DNA of 64,000 nt from Longispora fulva (GTDB taxonomy: Bacteria; Actinomycetota; Actinomycetes; Mycobacteriales; Micromonosporaceae). The stretch spans positions 7,502,001 to 7,566,000 of the forward strand of contig NZ_JADOUF010000001.1 in assembly GCF_015751905.1 (NCBI RefSeq), read 5' to 3'. Below, piece by piece: positions 1 through 10,935 of the stretch. A program made the position numbers and the translations under genes. Position 1 is the stretch's first letter. Every line of letters starts with the position of its first letter. The notes under the pieces are model-generated. The model did not search any database. It was not told the origin of the DNA and worked only from the letters and a program-made list of their open reading frames with translations.

Positions 1-195
1 GAACACGGCGTCGACCGCCGAGGCGCACTCGACGGTGCGGCCGAGATTCACCAGAGCTGACAGGCGGAGCACTAGGGCGCTGGCCCGCTCCTCGGGATCG
101 AGGGTGCTGGCGGCGAGGCGTTCTGCGAGGGTCGAGGCCTCGGCGGACCGGTTCGCGCGCAGCAGTCTGCGGATGCGCTCGATGGTGGAGGCCAC
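1..195 (-). CDS. N-terminus of an unidentified protein (runs off left edge)
   Basis: The minus strand is open from a GTG at 195 to the window edge (65 codons). A strong GGAAGGGGGG ribosome binding site sits 6 bases before the GTG, which supports the start. The peptide begins VASTIERIRRLLRANRSAE and looks all-helical, rich in Ala, Leu and Arg, like the start of a TPR or helical-repeat protein. It is divergent from prmC. No family can be named from this fragment; the strand and start are well supported, the function is unknown. Confidence 0.6.
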   Translation of the reverse strand, partial: MASTIERIRRLLRANRSAEASTLAERLAASTLDPEERASALVLRLSALVNLGRTVECASAVDAVF

Positions 196-267
196 GCGAT
201 ACCCCCCTTCCGGTCCGGCTCTTGGGGCTGCAGTGATGATTATGGGGTGTACGGAGCGGGTAAGGAC

Positions 268-1086
268 ATGCCCAGACGGCTGATCGCGGAAGCGACTTCT
301 CGTCTGAATGCTGCCGGGGTGCCGTCAGCCAGGGTGGATGCGGAACTACTTGCGGCTTTTGTGCTGGATGTCCCACGGGGCAGGCTGGTGCTGGTCGACG
401 AGTTCCCTCCCGAGTTGGTCACGAGATTCGAGGAGTTGGTCGCAAGGCGGGCCGAGCGGATACCGCTCCAGCATCTCACCGGCCGGGCGCACTTCGCCGG
501 GCTGGAGCTCGCGGTCGGGCCCGGCGTGTTCGTGCCGCGCCCCGAGACCGAGCTGCTGGTCGAGTGGGGACTGTCCCAGGTACGGGCGGGGATCGCCGTG
601 GACCTGTGTTCGGGGTCCGGGGCCATCGCGTGCGCCGTTGCACGGACGATCCCTGTCGTCTACGCGGTGGAACGTGACCCCGACGCGTTGCCGTGGCTCC
701 GCCGCAACACCCAAAATACATCGGTCACGGTCGTACCGGGTGACGCGACCGATCCGTCCACCCTGGCCGACCTCGACGGCACAGTGGACCTTCTGCTGAC
801 GAATCCGCCGTATGTGCCCACCACAGAGGCGTTGCCGCCCGAGGTGATCGACCACGATCCGGCCGTCGCGCTGTTCGGCGGCGAGGACGGACTGTCGGTC
901 ATCCGTCCCCTGCTGGTCCGTGCGGCGGGCCTGTTGCGTACCGGAGGATCGTTCGGCATGGAACACGACGACCAGCACGGCGAGTCCGTGCCGGCCCTGA
1001 TGGCGGCCTCGGGGGACTGGGAAGCGGTCACGGCGCACCGGGACCTGGCCGGCCGGCCGCGCTTCGTGACGGCGGTGCGGCGATGA
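268..1086 (+). CDS. prmC: Peptide chain release factor N5-glutamine methyltransferase
   Basis: PrmC (HemK) methylates the Gln of the GGQ motif in release factors RF1 and RF2, using SAM. The protein shows an N-terminal helical domain, the FVPRPETELL element, the SAM-binding motif DLCSGSGAIA and the catalytic NPPYVP motif, in family order. Length is about 272 aa, normal for the family. An in-frame GTG at 247 would add seven residues; ATG 268 is preferred because MPRRLIAEATSRL matches usual PrmC N-termini, though neither start has a strong ribosome binding site. The stop overlaps the next start by four bases (ATGA), so it is translationally coupled to the TsaC-like gene. Confidence 0.93.
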   Translation: MPRRLIAEATSRLNAAGVPSARVDAELLAAFVLDVPRGRLVLVDEFPPELVTRFEELVARRAERIPLQHLTGRAHFAGLELAVGPGVFVPRPETELLVEWGLSQVRAGIAVDLCSGSGAIACAVARTIPVVYAVERDPDALPWLRRNTQNTSVTVVPGDATDPSTLADLDGTVDLLLTNPPYVPTTEALPPEVIDHDPAVALFGGEDGLSVIRPLLVRAAGLLRTGGSFGMEHDDQHGESVPALMAASGDWEAVTAHRDLAGRPRFVTAVRR

Positions 1087-1697
1087 CCGGCGTGCAGGCC
1101 GCCCTCGTCGAGGCCCTCGCGGCCGTCCGCCGGGGCGAGCTGGTGGTCATGCCGACCGACACTGTCTACGGCCTGGCCGCCGACCCCTTCGACAAGGTGT
1201 CCGTCGACCGGCTGCTGACCGCGAAGGGCCGGGGCCGGGAGCGGCCCTCCGGGGTGCTGATCGGCACCTGGGACCAGCTCGACCTGGTCACGGCCCCGCT
1301 CGCCCCGGTCGCCCGGGCGCTGGCGGAGCGGTTCTGGCCGGGCGCGTTGTCCCTGGTCGTCCCGCAGGCCGAGGATCTCGGCTGGGATCTGGGCGAGACC
1401 GGCGGCACGGTCATGGTCCGGATGCCGGCGGACCCCGTGGCCCGGGAACTGCTGACCATGGCTGGCCCGCTGGCCGTGTCCAGCGCCAACCTGCACGGCG
1501 AGCCCCCGGCGACCACGGCGGAGGAGGCCGCACGCCAGCTCGGGACCAGGGCTGCGGTCTACGTCGACAGCGGGCCGGCGGCCCTGGGCACGCCCTCGAC
1601 GATCGTCCGGTGCGTCGGCGCCGGCTGGGAGGTGCTGAGACTCGGGGCCGTGAGCGTGGAGGAGATCGAGGCGGTCGTGCGAGACTTGCGCACGTGA
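1083..1697 (+). CDS. L-threonylcarbamoyladenylate synthase, first tandem copy
   Basis: Sua5/YciO/YrdC (TsaC) family. These enzymes make threonylcarbamoyl-AMP from Thr, bicarbonate and ATP for the t6A modification of tRNAs reading ANN codons. At 204 aa it is a single-domain TsaC-type protein without the Sua5 C-terminal domain. Visible motifs are PTDTVYGLA near residue 26, KGRGRERP, FWPGALSLVV and SSANLHGEP, which form the nucleotide and threonine pocket. The start overlaps the prmC stop, the usual actinobacterial arrangement. A second full-length paralogue follows with overlapping stop and start. Which copy carries the tRNA function cannot be decided from sequence alone. Confidence 0.88.
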   Translation: MTGVQAALVEALAAVRRGELVVMPTDTVYGLAADPFDKVSVDRLLTAKGRGRERPSGVLIGTWDQLDLVTAPLAPVARALAERFWPGALSLVVPQAEDLGWDLGETGGTVMVRMPADPVARELLTMAGPLAVSSANLHGEPPATTAEEAARQLGTRAAVYVDSGPAALGTPSTIVRCVGAGWEVLRLGAVSVEEIEAVVRDLRT

Positions 1698-2341
1698 TGC
1701 TCTACGACTGCGCCAAGCTGGCCGAGCGGGACCGCGGACTGACGGCTGCCGTCGAGGCGGTGAAGCGCGGCGACCTGGTCGTCTTCCCCACCGACACGGT
1801 CTACGGGATCGGCTGCGACGCCTTCAAGTCCTGGTCCGTCGGAACCCTGCTGCGCGCCAAGTCCCGGGGCCGCGACGTGCCTCCCCCGGTGATGGTCGGC
1901 TCCCGGCAGATGCTCGACGGCCTGGTCTACGGCCTGCCGTCGGCCGCCAGGGACCTGGTCGAGGCGTTCTGGCCGGGCCCGCTGACGATCCTCGTCGAGC
2001 ACGCGCCCAGCCTGGACTGGGACCTCGGCGACACCGACGGCGTGATCCAGGTCCGGATGCCGCTGCACCCGGTGGCCCTGGAGCTGATCCGCGAGACCGG
2101 CCCGATGGCCGTGTCCAGCGCGAACAAGCCGTCGGACCCGGCGGCGCTGACCGCCGACGAGGCACGGACCCAGTTCGGCTACGAGGTCAGCGTGTACCTG
2201 GAGGCCGGCGCGGCCCCCGAGCAGCTCACCTCCACGATCGTGGACTGCACGAACGCGACGCCGAAGATCCTCCGGGTAGGGGCGCTGTCCCTCGCCCAAC
2301 TCCGCGAGGTGGCCCCGGACGTGGCGGAAGAAGACGAATGA
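1697..2341 (+). CDS. Sua5/YciO/YrdC family protein, second tandem copy
   Basis: A second TsaC-like protein of 214 aa, beginning at ATG 1697 inside the stop of the first copy (TGATG); a GTG at 1694 is also in frame. It keeps PTDTVYGIG, KSRGRDVPPPVMVG, FWPGPLTILVEH and SSANKPSDPAALT, so the fold and pocket look intact. It differs from copy one in having a longer acidic C-terminus ending AEEDE. Copy two is closer to the usual actinobacterial wording (PPPVMVG against PSGVLIG in copy one), so it may be the canonical enzyme. The duplication is the unusual feature, not either protein. Confidence 0.87.
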   Translation: MLYDCAKLAERDRGLTAAVEAVKRGDLVVFPTDTVYGIGCDAFKSWSVGTLLRAKSRGRDVPPPVMVGSRQMLDGLVYGLPSAARDLVEAFWPGPLTILVEHAPSLDWDLGDTDGVIQVRMPLHPVALELIRETGPMAVSSANKPSDPAALTADEARTQFGYEVSVYLEAGAAPEQLTSTIVDCTNATPKILRVGALSLAQLREVAPDVAEEDE

Positions 2342-2372
2342 GCTGGCCCGTCGAGCGGGGCGGGGCGGCCGC

Positions 2373-2957
2373 GTGACGCCTTTTTCGGTCCTGCACGTGT
2401 GCGTCGGCAACATCTGCCGGTCCCCGATGGCCGAGCGGCTGTTCCTGCTGGCCCTCGGCGGGCACGCCGGCCTGGTGTACAGCCACAGCGCCGGCACCGG
2501 CAACTGGCACCGGGGCGAGCCGATGAACCCGCCGGCCGCCCGCCAGGTGCTGGCCAGGGGCGGGGACGTCGACGGCTTCGGCGCCCGTCAGCTCACGGTC
2601 GGGCACATCGAGGGCTCTGACCTCATCCTGACGGCGACCCACGAGCAGTACGACCACGTGCTGAACCTGAGCCCGACCGCGCGGGGCAGGACGTTCGTGC
2701 TCGGCGAGTTCGGCCGGCTGCTCGCGGCGTACGCCGGGGAGCTGCCGGACTTCACCGGGGACGCGGAGTCGCTGTACGGCCGGGGGGTGGCGCTCGTCAC
2801 GGCGCTGGACGCGGCCAGGGCCGGCTCCCGTCCGGTACCCGGAGATGATCTCGCCGACCCCTACGGTCTGGACGAGCGCACCTACGCCCGCACCGCCGAT
2901 GAGATCGAGTCCACCCTGCGCCCGCTGGCCGGGGTGCTCGTCGGGGGCTCCGCGTAG
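2373..2957 (+). CDS. Low-molecular-weight protein-tyrosine-phosphatase family protein
   Basis: A cytosolic arsenate reductase/LMW-PTP fold protein of 194 aa. The N-terminus carries the phosphate-binding loop CVGNICRSP (the C-x5-R-S/T signature). The general acid region is recognisable as ADPYGLDE near residue 160. The family removes phosphate from protein tyrosines and in bacteria often pairs with tyrosine kinases of polysaccharide export; no kinase lies next to it here. GTG 2373 follows a G-rich stretch 31 bases after the preceding gene. Its TAG stop is the first half of a TAGAAT promoter box for the next gene. Confidence 0.85.
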   Translation: MTPFSVLHVCVGNICRSPMAERLFLLALGGHAGLVYSHSAGTGNWHRGEPMNPPAARQVLARGGDVDGFGARQLTVGHIEGSDLILTATHEQYDHVLNLSPTARGRTFVLGEFGRLLAAYAGELPDFTGDAESLYGRGVALVTALDAARAGSRPVPGDDLADPYGLDERTYARTADEIESTLRPLAGVLVGGSA

Positions 2958-2960
2958 AAT
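2955..2960 (+). promoter_or_regulatory. Leaderless -10 box for atpI-like gene
   Basis: TAGAAT overlaps the stop of the phosphatase gene and lies 7 bases before ATG 2968. This spacing places transcription start at or next to the A of the ATG, the classic actinobacterial leaderless layout. There is no ribosome binding site before that ATG, which agrees. It suggests the ATP synthase cluster has its own promoter here. Confidence 0.55.
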
Positions 2961-2967
2961 CGCCGGC

Positions 2968-3384
2968 ATGATTACCCGTGCCGCGCTGACCAGGCGCCTC
3001 CGGCATCTGCCGACCGCCCTCGCAGCCAGCGGCGTGGGGCTCGTCGTCGCGGCCCTCGCCGGTCTGGTCTTCCAAGGTCCCGTCGGCGCGGCCGGCGCGG
3101 CCGCCGGTGTCGGGCTGGTCAGCGTCGGCTACGTGCTGTCGCACCTGATCGTGGCCTGGGCCGACGCGGTGAACCGCAAGATGGTCCTGCCGGTCGGGCT
3201 CACGGTCTACTCAGTGAAGTTCATCCTGCTGGGCATCTGGCTCGCCGCGCTGAAGGAGACCGGCTGGGCCGGGCTGAACCCCATGGCCTTCAGCATGGTC
3301 GGCGCGGTCATCGTGTGGACGACGGCTCAGGCCGTGTGGACGTGGAAGGCCCGGATCCCCTACGTCGAAATCGAACCGAATTAG
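2968..3384 (+). CDS. ATP synthase subunit I-like membrane protein
   Basis: A 138-residue protein with four predicted membrane segments (about residues 17-34, 38-60, 70-92 and 105-122), a basic N-terminus and a polar C-terminus. Position directly upstream of atpZ and atpB, and the size, match actinobacterial AtpI/UncI proteins, which help c-ring assembly or Mg2+ supply to the Fo sector. No catalytic motif is expected. ATG 2968 is chosen because it fits the leaderless TAGAAT box; a longer frame upstream overlaps the phosphatase gene and is not credible. Confidence 0.72.
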   Translation: MITRAALTRRLRHLPTALAASGVGLVVAALAGLVFQGPVGAAGAAAGVGLVSVGYVLSHLIVAWADAVNRKMVLPVGLTVYSVKFILLGIWLAALKETGWAGLNPMAFSMVGAVIVWTTAQAVWTWKARIPYVEIEPN

Positions 3385-3516
3385 TCGTCTGTTCGCTCTT
3401 ACGCAACCCGAATGGGCCGCGATTGTGAGCGGGGTTACGGTGGGAATCTGCGTACCGGCAGTTCGCCGGGGGTCGATGTCACTCATCCGACCCTCGGCTG
3501 ATATCGTCTGCGCGTC

Positions 3517-3741
3517 ATGACCGACAACAAAGAGTCGCCGAAGCGCCCCAGCTCAGCTGATGGTGCGAACGTGGGCTGGGCCGCCGTCGGGTACCTGATC
3601 TCCGGGATCGGAGTCTGGGGCTTCCTCGGCTGGATCGTCGATCGCTGGCTGGATGTGCCCAAGCACTTCGGCATGATGATCGGCATGTTGGTCGGCATGG
3701 CCGGGGCGATCTACCTGGTCGTCAAGAAGCTTGGCGCGTAA
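3517..3741 (+). CDS. AtpZ/AtpI family protein
   Basis: A 74-residue protein with a charged N-terminal tail and two membrane helices (about residues 21-42 and 50-70) carrying Gly-rich faces and WIVDRWLDVP between them, typical of the AtpZ/AtpI family. Family members form a small membrane complex that assists ATP synthase assembly or supplies Mg2+/Ca2+. The 132-base gap before it contains a possible -10 (TGATAT at 3499-3504), 12 bases before the ATG, so an extra promoter is possible. It is followed 33 bases later by atpB. Confidence 0.8.
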   Translation: MTDNKESPKRPSSADGANVGWAAVGYLISGIGVWGFLGWIVDRWLDVPKHFGMMIGMLVGMAGAIYLVVKKLGA

Positions 3742-3774
3742 GCGCTTCCGTCTCCGAGAGCGAAGGATGGTGCG

Positions 3775-4566
3775 GTGAGCGTCTCGATGGTCGTCCTCGC
3801 CAAGGCAGAGATCCCGTGGCCGCCCACGGTCGACGAGGGGTTCTTCTTCGACCCGGTGGTGGGCACCGGCCCGTGGGTCACGAAGTTCACCATCATGCTG
3901 TGGATCGCGATCGCGGCGCTGATCGTGCTGTTCGCCGTGGCGCTCCGGAAGCCGAAGATCGTTCCCACCAAGGGCCAGTGGATCGCCGAGTCGGTCATGG
4001 ACTTCGTGCGCAACGGCATCGGCCGCGAGATCATCGGCCCCAAGGGTGACAAGTTCGTGCCGTATCTGACGGTGCTGTTCTGCTTCATCGCGTTCATGAA
4101 CGTGTTCGGCATCATCCCGCTGGCGCAGATCTCGCCGATGACGCACATCGCGTTCCCCGTGGTCCTCGCGATCATCTCGTACGTGATGTACATCTTCGTC
4201 GGCATCCAGAACTCCGGCCCGGGCAAGTTCTTCAAGAACCACCTGATCCTGCCGGCCCCGTGGTACCTGCAGCCGCTGCTGATCCCGATCGAGTTCTTCC
4301 AGAACTTCATCGTCCGGCCGGTCACCCTCTCGGTGCGTCTGTTCGCGAACATGTTCGCCGGCCACCTGATCCTGCTGGTGTTCACCCTCGGCGGGTTCGT
4401 CCTGATCAACGCCGGCACCGCCTTCACCTACGGTGTCTCCGTCTTCTCCTTCGCGATGGCCATCGCGATGACGCTGTTCGAGTTCTTCGTCGCGATGCTG
4501 CAGGCGTACATCTTCGTCCTGCTGACCGGCACCTGGCTGCAGGGCGCTCTCGCCGACGAGCACTAG
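3775..4566 (+). CDS. atpB: F1Fo ATP synthase subunit a
   Basis: Subunit a of the Fo proton channel, 263 aa, with about six membrane segments. The segment RPVTLSVRLFANMFAGHLIL carries the essential stator Arg that faces the c-ring glutamate. GTG 3775 is selected because GAAGGATGG lies about 6 bases upstream; ATG 3787 is an alternative that would trim four residues. It is the first structural gene of a continuous atpBEFHAGD array. Confidence 0.95.
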   Translation: MSVSMVVLAKAEIPWPPTVDEGFFFDPVVGTGPWVTKFTIMLWIAIAALIVLFAVALRKPKIVPTKGQWIAESVMDFVRNGIGREIIGPKGDKFVPYLTVLFCFIAFMNVFGIIPLAQISPMTHIAFPVVLAIISYVMYIFVGIQNSGPGKFFKNHLILPAPWYLQPLLIPIEFFQNFIVRPVTLSVRLFANMFAGHLILLVFTLGGFVLINAGTAFTYGVSVFSFAMAIAMTLFEFFVAMLQAYIFVLLTGTWLQGALADEH

Positions 4567-4869
<303 letters not shown>

Positions 4870-4900
4870 CAACCGGTCCGCAAGGGAACGGGAGTTTCTC

Positions 4901-5437
4901 ATGTTTCTCGCGAGTGAGCACAACCCGCTCATCCCGATCTGGCAGGAAGTTGTCGTCGGGACGATCGGTTTCGCCCTGCTGTGCTTCGTGCTGATGAAGT
5001 TCGTCTTCCCCAAGATGAACGAGGCGTACGAGGCTCGGGTCGACGCGATCGAGGGCGGCATCAAGCGCGCCGAGGTCGCCCAGGCCGAGGCGAACGCGCT
5101 GCTGGAGCAGTACCGCCAGCAGCTCGCGGAGGCCCGGACCGAGGCCGCGAGCATTCGCGACGAGGCCCGCGCCGACGCTGGTTCGATCAAGGACGACATC
5201 CTCGCCGCGGCGCAGGAAGAGCGTGACCGGATCATCTCGGTCGGGCGCGAGCAGCTCGCCGCCGACCGTCAGTCGCTCCTGCACGAGCTGCGGGGCGAGC
5301 TGGGTTCGCTGTCCGTGGAGCTGGCCAGCCGCATCGTCGGTGAGTCGCTCGCGGACGAGGCTCGGAAGAAGGGCACCGTCGACCGGTTCCTGACCGAGCT
5401 GGAGAACAGCGACGCTTCTCCGGCCGGGCGGCGCTGA
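4901..5437 (+). CDS. atpF: F1Fo ATP synthase subunit b
   Basis: Peripheral stalk subunit, 178 aa. One membrane helix near residues 15-37 is followed by a long, charged, Ala/Glu/Arg-rich coiled coil (residues about 40-165) that reaches F1. ATG 4901 follows GGGAG at a good distance. The stop overlaps the atpH start (TGATG), coupling synthesis of the two stalk subunits. There is no b-delta fusion of the mycobacterial kind. Confidence 0.93.
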   Translation: MFLASEHNPLIPIWQEVVVGTIGFALLCFVLMKFVFPKMNEAYEARVDAIEGGIKRAEVAQAEANALLEQYRQQLAEARTEAASIRDEARADAGSIKDDILAAAQEERDRIISVGREQLAADRQSLLHELRGELGSLSVELASRIVGESLADEARKKGTVDRFLTELENSDASPAGRR

Positions 5438-6261
5438 TGCAGGCCGCCAGCCGCGAGTCGTACGCGGCCGCCCGCGCGCAGCTCGACAGCTACGCGTCCT
5501 CCGCCCCGGCGGGGGACGTGGCGGCGACCGCCGGCGACGTGCTCGGGGCAGCCGTGCTGCTCGGCCGTGAGCCGAGCCTGCGCCGGGCCCTGGCCGACGC
5601 CAACCGGACCGGTGCCGACCGTTCCGCGCTGCTGAACCAGATCCTCGCCGGCAAGATCAGCGAGGGCGCGGCGCAGCTGCTCGGCGCTCTGGTCTCCGGC
5701 CACTGGTCGCGGCCGACCGACCTGGTCAACGCCACCGAGCGGCTCGGGGCCGAGGCGCTGCTAGCCAGCGCCGAGTCCTCCGGCCAGCTGGCCGATGTCG
5801 AGGACGAGCTGTTCCGGCTCGGCCAGGTCGTCGCTGGTGACTCCCGGCTCGCCTCGGCGGTCGGTGACACCACGGCCGAGCTGACCCGTCGGGTCCAGCT
5901 GGTCGGCGACCTGCTCGCCGGCAAGGCGACGCCGGTGACGGCGCGACTCGCCGAGCTGGCCGTGTCCGGGTTCGAGGGGCGCAACTTCGACGGTTCGGTG
6001 AGCCGGCTCGTCGAGTTGGCCGCCGAGCGGCGGAACCGGTCCGTGGCTTATGTCACGGTTGCCGTACCGATGACCGACGAGCAGGAACGGCGACTCGTCG
6101 CCGAGCTGGCCCGGCGGTACGGTCGGGAGATCACCGCCAAGGTGACCGTCGATCCGGAGATCCTGGGTGGGATCAGCGTGCGGGTCGGCCACGACCTGTA
6201 CGACGGCACCATCCTCCGGCGGCTCGCCGAGACCCGCAACGCCCTCGCCGGGCGCAACTAA
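5437..6261 (+). CDS. atpH: F1Fo ATP synthase subunit delta
   Basis: Subunit delta (OSCP-like) links subunit b to the top of the alpha3beta3 head. The protein is 274 aa, long compared with about 180 aa in proteobacteria but normal for actinobacteria, which carry an N-terminal extension. The C-terminal part with the family signature lies around LGGISVRVGHDLYDGTILRR. It overlaps atpF by one base and is followed by a 70-base gap with a ribosome binding site for atpA. Confidence 0.92.
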   Translation: MQAASRESYAAARAQLDSYASSAPAGDVAATAGDVLGAAVLLGREPSLRRALADANRTGADRSALLNQILAGKISEGAAQLLGALVSGHWSRPTDLVNATERLGAEALLASAESSGQLADVEDELFRLGQVVAGDSRLASAVGDTTAELTRRVQLVGDLLAGKATPVTARLAELAVSGFEGRNFDGSVSRLVELAAERRNRSVAYVTVAVPMTDEQERRLVAELARRYGREITAKVTVDPEILGGISVRVGHDLYDGTILRRLAETRNALAGRN

Positions 6262-6331
6262 GCGACTTCCGCATAGCGCCTGGGCCGTCACGCCGAGTCG
6301 CTAACGACCCGATGAATAGAGGAACCTGAAG

Positions 6332-7981
6332 ATGGCCGAGCTGACCATCTCGTCGGAGGAGATCCGGGGCGCTCTGGAGCGCTACGTCTCCTCCTACAAG
6401 CCGGAGATCTCCCGCGAGGAGGTCGGCACCGTCGCCGAGGCTGGTGACGGTATCGCCCGTGTCGCCGGTCTTCCGTCGACCATGGCCAACGAGCTCCTGG
6501 AGTTCGCGAACGGGTCCCTGGGCCTGGCGCTGAACCTCGACGTCCGCGAGATCGGTACCGTTATCCTCGGTAACGCCGAGGGCATCGAGGAGGGCCAGCC
6601 CGTCAAGCGGACCGGCCGTGTCCTCTCGGTCCCCGTCGGTGACGCGTTCCTCGGCCGGGTCGTCGACCCGCTGGGCAACCCGATCGACGGCCTCGGCGAC
6701 ATCGAGGCCGAGGGCTACCGCGAGCTGGAGCTCCAGGCGCCGACCGTTATGCAGCGGCAGTCCGTCAAGGAGCCGATGCAGACCGGTATCAAGGCCATCG
6801 ACGCCATGATCCCGATCGGCCGTGGCCAGCGTCAGCTGATCATCGGTGACCGCAAGACCGGTAAGACCACGGTCGCGCTCGACACGATCATGAACCAGCG
6901 CGCCAACTGGCTGACCGGGGACCCGAAGCAGCAGGTCCGCTGCGTCTACGTCGCCACCGGCCAGAAGGCCTCCACGATCGCCTCCATCAAGGGCGCGCTC
7001 GAGGCGGCCGGGGCCATGGAGTACACGACGATCGTGGCCTCCCCGGCGTCGGACTCCGCTGGCTTCAAGTACCTGTCGCCGTACACCGGCTCGGCCATCG
7101 GCCAGCACTGGATGTACGCGGGCAAGCACGTCCTCATCGTGTTCGACGACCTGTCGAAGCAGGCTGAGGCGTACCGCTCGGTGTCCCTGCTGCTGCGTCG
7201 TCCGCCGGGCCGTGAGGCGTACCCGGGTGACGTCTTCTACTTGCACTCGCGTCTGCTCGAGCGGTGCGCGAAGCTGTCCGACGAGCTCGGCGGCGGTTCG
7301 ATGACCGGTCTGCCGATCATCGAGACCAAGGGCAACGACATCTCGGCGTACATCCCGACCAACGTGATCTCGATCACCGACGGTCAGATCTTCCTCGAGC
7401 AGGACCTGTTCAACCAGGGTGTCCGCCCCGCCATCAACGTCGGCACCTCGGTGTCCCGCGTCGGTGGTTCGGCCCAGGTGAAGGCCATCCGTGGCGTCTC
7501 CGGCCGTCTGCGGGTCGACCTGGCCCAGTTCCGTGAGCTGGAGGCCTTCTCGGCCTTCGCCTCGGACCTGGACCGCGCGTCCCGGATGCTGCTGGACAAG
7601 GGCGTCCGCCTGGTCGAGCTGCTCAAGCAGGGCGTCGGCCAGCCGGTCGCCGTCGAGGAGCAGGTCGTCTCGATCTGGGCCGGTACGACGAACAAGCTCG
7701 ACGACATCTCGGTCTCCGAGGTCCGTCGCTTCGAGACCGAGTTCGTCCAGTACCTGCGGCACTCGCACAAGGGCCTGCTCTCGGGCATCGCGACCACGAA
7801 GCTGCTGTCCGACGACGCGGTCGCCGAGCTGGAGACCGCCATCACGCGGTTCAAGCAGATGTTCCTCGCCGCCGACGACTCGATCGTGCCGAACGCGGCC
7901 GCCGAGGCGCAGGAGGCGATCGACCACGAGCTCAGCGAGTCCGTCACGCGCTACACGGCCCCGCCGGCCGAGAAGAAGTAG
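6332..7981 (+). CDS. atpA: F1Fo ATP synthase subunit alpha
   Basis: Non-catalytic nucleotide-binding subunit of F1, 549 aa. The Walker A motif GDRKTGKTT, the [11 protein letters not shown] segment and the signature [17 protein letters not shown] are all present. An AGAGGAACC site precedes ATG 6332. The extended C-terminus ending APPAEKK is typical of actinobacterial alpha subunits. Codon use is strongly C/G-ending, as expected for a highly expressed gene. Confidence 0.97.
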   Translation: MAELTISSEEIRGALERYVSSYKPEISREEVGTVAEAGDGIARVAGLPSTMANELLEFANGSLGLALNLDVREIGTVILGNAEGIEEGQPVKRTGRVLSVPVGDAFLGRVVDPLGNPIDGLGDIEAEGYRELELQAPTVMQRQSVKEPMQTGIKAIDAMIPIGRGQRQLIIGDRKTGKTTVALDTIMNQRANWLTGDPKQQVRCVYVATGQKASTIASIKGALEAAGAMEYTTIVASPASDSAGFKYLSPYTGSAIGQHWMYAGKHVLIVFDDLSKQAEAYRSVSLLLRRPPGREAYPGDVFYLHSRLLERCAKLSDELGGGSMTGLPIIETKGNDISAYIPTNVISITDGQIFLEQDLFNQGVRPAINVGTSVSRVGGSAQVKAIRGVSGRLRVDLAQFRELEAFSAFASDLDRASRMLLDKGVRLVELLKQGVGQPVAVEEQVVSIWAGTTNKLDDISVSEVRRFETEFVQYLRHSHKGLLSGIATTKLLSDDAVAELETAITRFKQMFLAADDSIVPNAAAEAQEAIDHELSESVTRYTAPPAEKK

Positions 7982-7990
7982 GGCTGCGCG

Positions 7991-10359
<2,369 letters not shown>

Positions 10360-10373
10360 CTGTTTCACCCGAG

Positions 10374-10409
10374 AAGGGCCCGGCCGCCGTTGGTGGTCGG
10401 GCCCTTTTT
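10374..10409 (+). terminator. Strong Rho-independent terminator after atpD
   Basis: A 12-bp stem (10374-10385 with 10395-10406, one G-T wobble) and a 9-base loop are followed by a run of five T. This is the clearest intrinsic terminator in the window. It sits between atpD and atpC, which in most bacteria are cotranscribed without a break. Confidence 0.85.
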
Positions 10410-10586
10410 CGACGGGTACGAGTGGGGCCTCCCCGCCGCGCGCCGGCCACCCCCCGCTGATCGCGACCCGTGACGCCCACCCGGCGCCGGCGTCCGGCGG
10501 CTCCCCGACAGCGCCGGAGGGTGGCTGTGCTCACATCCGGCCTGTGTGCGGGCCGACCCGATTCCGCATTCGGGTCGACCGCCCAG

Positions 10587-10592
10587 TAGGAT
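10587..10592 (+). promoter_or_regulatory. Candidate -10 box for atpC
   Basis: TAGGAT, 38 bases before GTG 10631, matches TANNNT. No good -35 is visible at the right distance, so this is tentative. A promoter is expected in this gap because the terminator at 10374-10409 isolates atpC from the rest of the operon. Confidence 0.35.
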
Positions 10593-10630
10593 CGACCTCG
10601 TTCCCCGTCTTCGCGCGTAGGAGTGTCGTT

Positions 10631-10918
10631 GTGGCGAAGAAGCTGCACGTTGAGCTAGTGGCCGTTGAAGAGAAGGTCTGGTCCGGCGAGGCCGAGATGG
10701 TCAGCGCCCGGACGACCGAGGGCGAGCTCGGCGTTCTCCCGGGGCACGCCCCGCTCCTCGGTCAGCTGGCCGAGCCGGGTGAGGTCGTGATCAAGGGCAC
10801 GGAGACCGGCGACCTGTATTTCACGGTCGAGGGTGGTTTCCTCTCCGTCACCTCCGAGGGGGTCACGGTCCTCGCTGAGGAGTGTGCGCCCTCAACCGCC
10901 AAGTCGGCGACGCACTAA
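10631..10918 (+). CDS. atpC: F1Fo ATP synthase subunit epsilon
   Basis: Central-stalk subunit epsilon, 95 aa. It has the N-terminal beta-sandwich with GELGVLPGHAPLLGQL, the conserved family signature, and only a short C-terminal tail. The inhibitory two-helix C-terminal domain of long epsilon subunits seems absent or reduced. GTG 10631 is chosen over a longer frame because TAGGAG lies 7 bases upstream and VAKKLHVELVAVE is a normal epsilon N-terminus. Unusually it is 271 bases from atpD, behind a terminator. Confidence 0.92.
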   Translation: MAKKLHVELVAVEEKVWSGEAEMVSARTTEGELGVLPGHAPLLGQLAEPGEVVIKGTETGDLYFTVEGGFLSVTSEGVTVLAEECAPSTAKSATH

Positions 10919-10935
10919 CCCCGGGCCGGACGCCG

